A stretch of 6,350 bases of DNA from Bacteroidales bacterium (GTDB lineage Bacteria; Bacteroidota; Bacteroidia; Bacteroidales; UBA932), in the NCBI GenBank assembly GCA_016285215.1, contig JAEEQI010000139.1:1-6350 (forward strand). The letters run 5' to 3'. Position 1 is the first letter of the stretch; the number at the start of each line of letters is the position of its first letter. The notes below the pieces were generated by a model. It had not been told where the DNA came from, did not search any database, and was given only the letters and a program-made list of their open reading frames with translations. Shown piece after piece: positions 5,627 to 6,350 of this stretch. The translations under genes were made by a program, and so were the position numbers.

Positions 5627-6094
5627 TTACTTCTTAACTTTAGCTTTATTGAAGATAACGAACTCGTTCATCACAAAGTTGAAGGCGCCGGAGAAGCACA
5701 GACCCAGCAGGTTACACAGCACGGGTTCTATGGACAGCTCCTGGAACCAGCCCTGGGAAACGAACAGGAAGTGGAAGCCCTGCATAGCAGCCAGCTTGAT
5801 GATGTATCCCCCGATGCACGTGGCATTGTATGCAACGCAATGGCGCACCAGGGAACGCATACTGCCGGGCTTGGAAACACGTTCTTTCCAGACCCAGTAA
5901 TAAGCGATGAAGAAGTTGGTGAGGGTAGCCAGCTCAAAGGAGATGGTAGGGGCAATCCAGAAGCTGCCCCAGTACGAACCGTCAAAGACATACTCGCTTA
6001 AAAGCCAGTGCAGCCCCAGGTCAACGATGGTACCGGCCACGCTGGTCAGGGAGAAGACGATGAATTTCTTCAGTATTTCCACTTTGCGGTTCAT
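5627..6094 (-). CDS. GtrA-like four-helix membrane protein
   Basis: A 155-residue GtrA/DPMS-type integral membrane protein. Members of the family typically help flip or deliver polyprenyl-phosphate-linked sugars for O-antigen, teichoic acid or arabinogalactan modification. Four hydrophobic segments are visible at about 11-32, 46-68, 86-110 and 121-147. Family landmarks are Asp25 in the first helix (AGTIVDLGLHWLL), Asn60 in TNFFIAYYWVW and the C-terminal NFVMNEFVIF with Asn139 and Asn143; the C-terminal tail is basic. The frame remains open upstream to an ATG at 6146-6148. I chose the ATG at 6092-6094 because the promoter lies between the two and because ILKKFIVF then sits close to the N-terminus, as in the family. 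A GTG four codons further in (6082-6080) is a second option. No glycosyltransferase adjoins it on this strand; the HD gene follows after 2 bp. Confidence 0.87.
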   Translation of the reverse strand: MNRKVEILKKFIVFSLTSVAGTIVDLGLHWLLSEYVFDGSYWGSFWIAPTISFELATLTNFFIAYYWVWKERVSKPGSMRSLVRHCVAYNATCIGGYIIKLAAMQGFHFLFVSQGWFQELSIEPVLCNLLGLCFSGAFNFVMNEFVIFNKAKVKK

Positions 6095-6099
6095 TAAGG

Positions 6100-6130
6100 C
6101 AAAGATACAAATTTTTGTTATTGTCGCAAA
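6100..6130 (-). promoter_or_regulatory. Strong Bacteroidota promoter for the GtrA-HD operon
   Basis: On the minus strand, TTTG (6130-6127) is followed after exactly 19 bp by TATCTTTG (6107-6100), matching the full Bacteroidota consensus TTTG-N19-TAnnTTTG at all fixed positions. The A of the GtrA ATG is only six bases past the end of the -7 element. Transcription should therefore start at or within a base or two of the start codon, giving a leaderless or almost leaderless message. Confidence 0.75.
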
Positions 6131-6145
6131 ATTGGAGTACCTTAG
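6114..6145 (+). promoter_or_regulatory. Probable promoter for the acyltransferase gene, overlapping the leftward promoter
   Basis: TTTG (6114-6117) is followed after 20 bp by TACCTTAG (6138-6145), which differs from TAnnTTTG at one fixed position. It predicts a start near 6150-6152 and a leader of about 15 bases before the ATG at 6166. It shares bases 6114-6130 with the leftward promoter, so the two polymerases would compete. TGTATTTG (6149-6156) also resembles a -7 element with one mismatch but has no -33 at the right distance. Confidence 0.45.
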
Positions 6146-6165
6146 CAATGTATTTGTACTAAAGC

Positions 6166-6350
6166 ATGAAAACCATTATCCCGCCCGTAGACAGGGACGC
6201 GCTGCTACAAGAGCTTAACGAAAAGACCCTCCTGCGCAAGACCAACCGTGCCGGAAACGAGCTGTATATTGTGGGCCCGGAAGCCACCAATGTTATCCGT
6301 GAGATAGGTAGATTAAGGGAAATCGCCTTCAGAAACGACGGCGGAGGTAC
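6166..6350 (+). CDS. GNAT-type N-acyltransferase (hemolysin/OlsB/GlsB-like), N-terminal fragment
   Basis: The first 61 codons of a gene cut by the window edge. The readable part starts MKTIIPPVDRDALLQELNEK and includes RKTNRAGNELYIV, then REIGRLREIAFRNDGGGT near the C-terminal end of the fragment. The REIGRLREIAFR-GGGT stretch is a hallmark of the Bacteroidota hemolysin-like acyltransferases. These are relatives of ornithine-lipid OlsB and of GlsB, which attaches a fatty acyl chain to glycine to begin glycine-lipid synthesis. The catalytic GNAT core lies beyond the edge, so the amino-acid substrate cannot be judged. The ATG at 6166 is the first in frame after the predicted promoter and there is no Shine-Dalgarno sequence, as expected for the phylum. 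A partner O-acyltransferase (GlsA-like) may follow outside the window. Family assignment rests on my recall of these N-terminal motifs. Confidence 0.65.
   Translation, partial: MKTIIPPVDRDALLQELNEKTLLRKTNRAGNELYIVGPEATNVIREIGRLREIAFRNDGGG

Noticed and set aside
5139..5900. A 253-codon plus-strand open frame across the HD and GtrA genes
   Set aside because: It spans the junction of two well-supported minus-strand genes and resembles no family.
6095..6148. Extending GtrA to the upstream ATG at 6146-6148
   Set aside because: The extra 18 codons run through the consensus promoter at 6100-6130, and the family normally begins close to the first membrane helix.
6141..6164. CTTAG...CTAAAG as an inverted repeat or hairpin in the acyltransferase leader
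   Set aside because: The arms are short and imperfect in AT-rich DNA and no other feature supports a structured leader.
1..6350. CRISPR, phage, insertion sequence or anti-phage defence content
   Set aside because: No regularly spaced repeats, transposase, integrase, att-like repeats or nuclease/effector genes were seen. All genes read as housekeeping or stress functions of uniform composition.

Overview
The window looks like chromosomal DNA from a member of the Bacteroidota, probably order Bacteroidales, with fairly GC-rich coding regions. Two kinds of evidence support this. Upstream regions carry the Bacteroidota -7 promoter element TAnnTTTG, once with a -33 TTTG at exactly 19 bp. Genes lack Shine-Dalgarno sequences, and the protein types (Bacteroidota-style UmuDC, a GNAT/hemolysin-like acyltransferase, SpoIIE-type PP2C) fit the same group. 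I see no tRNA, rRNA, CRISPR array, insertion sequence or other sign of a mobile element. Coding density is very high and the longest gene-free stretch is about 104 bp.

Layout. (1) A leftward family-4 glycosyltransferase (24-1193). (2) A short AT-rich divergent regulatory region (1194-1297) with a -7 element, an inverted repeat overlapping it, and an 11-bp direct repeat on either side. (3) A tightly packed rightward set of four genes (1298-5039): a membrane PP2C/SpoIIE-type phosphatase with a HAMP domain, a variant diacylglycerol/sphingoid-type lipid kinase, UmuD and UmuC. Junctions are a 4-bp overlap, a 2-bp gap and a 3-bp gap, so one transcript is likely. (4) A leftward pair (6094-5040): a GtrA-like membrane protein and a stand-alone HD hydrolase of the small alarmone hydrolase type. 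It converges on umuC with no intergenic base, since both stop codons lie inside one TAATTA. (5) A second divergent promoter region (6095-6165), with two promoters overlapping on opposite strands, and the start of a rightward GNAT-type N-acyltransferase cut by the window edge.

The most notable point is the arrangement of the four-gene set. The error-prone polymerase UmuC and its protease-like regulator UmuD appear to be the last genes of an operon that begins with a transmembrane signalling phosphatase and a lipid kinase. The kinase has Asn for Asp in its GGDG motif and a rewritten second glycine motif. A link between membrane signalling or lipid state and mutagenic repair is an inference from gene order, not shown by the sequence. 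The surrounding genes (glycosyltransferase, GtrA, acyltransferase) belong broadly to envelope glycan and lipid metabolism, and the HD hydrolase points to (p)ppGpp-type nucleotide metabolism.
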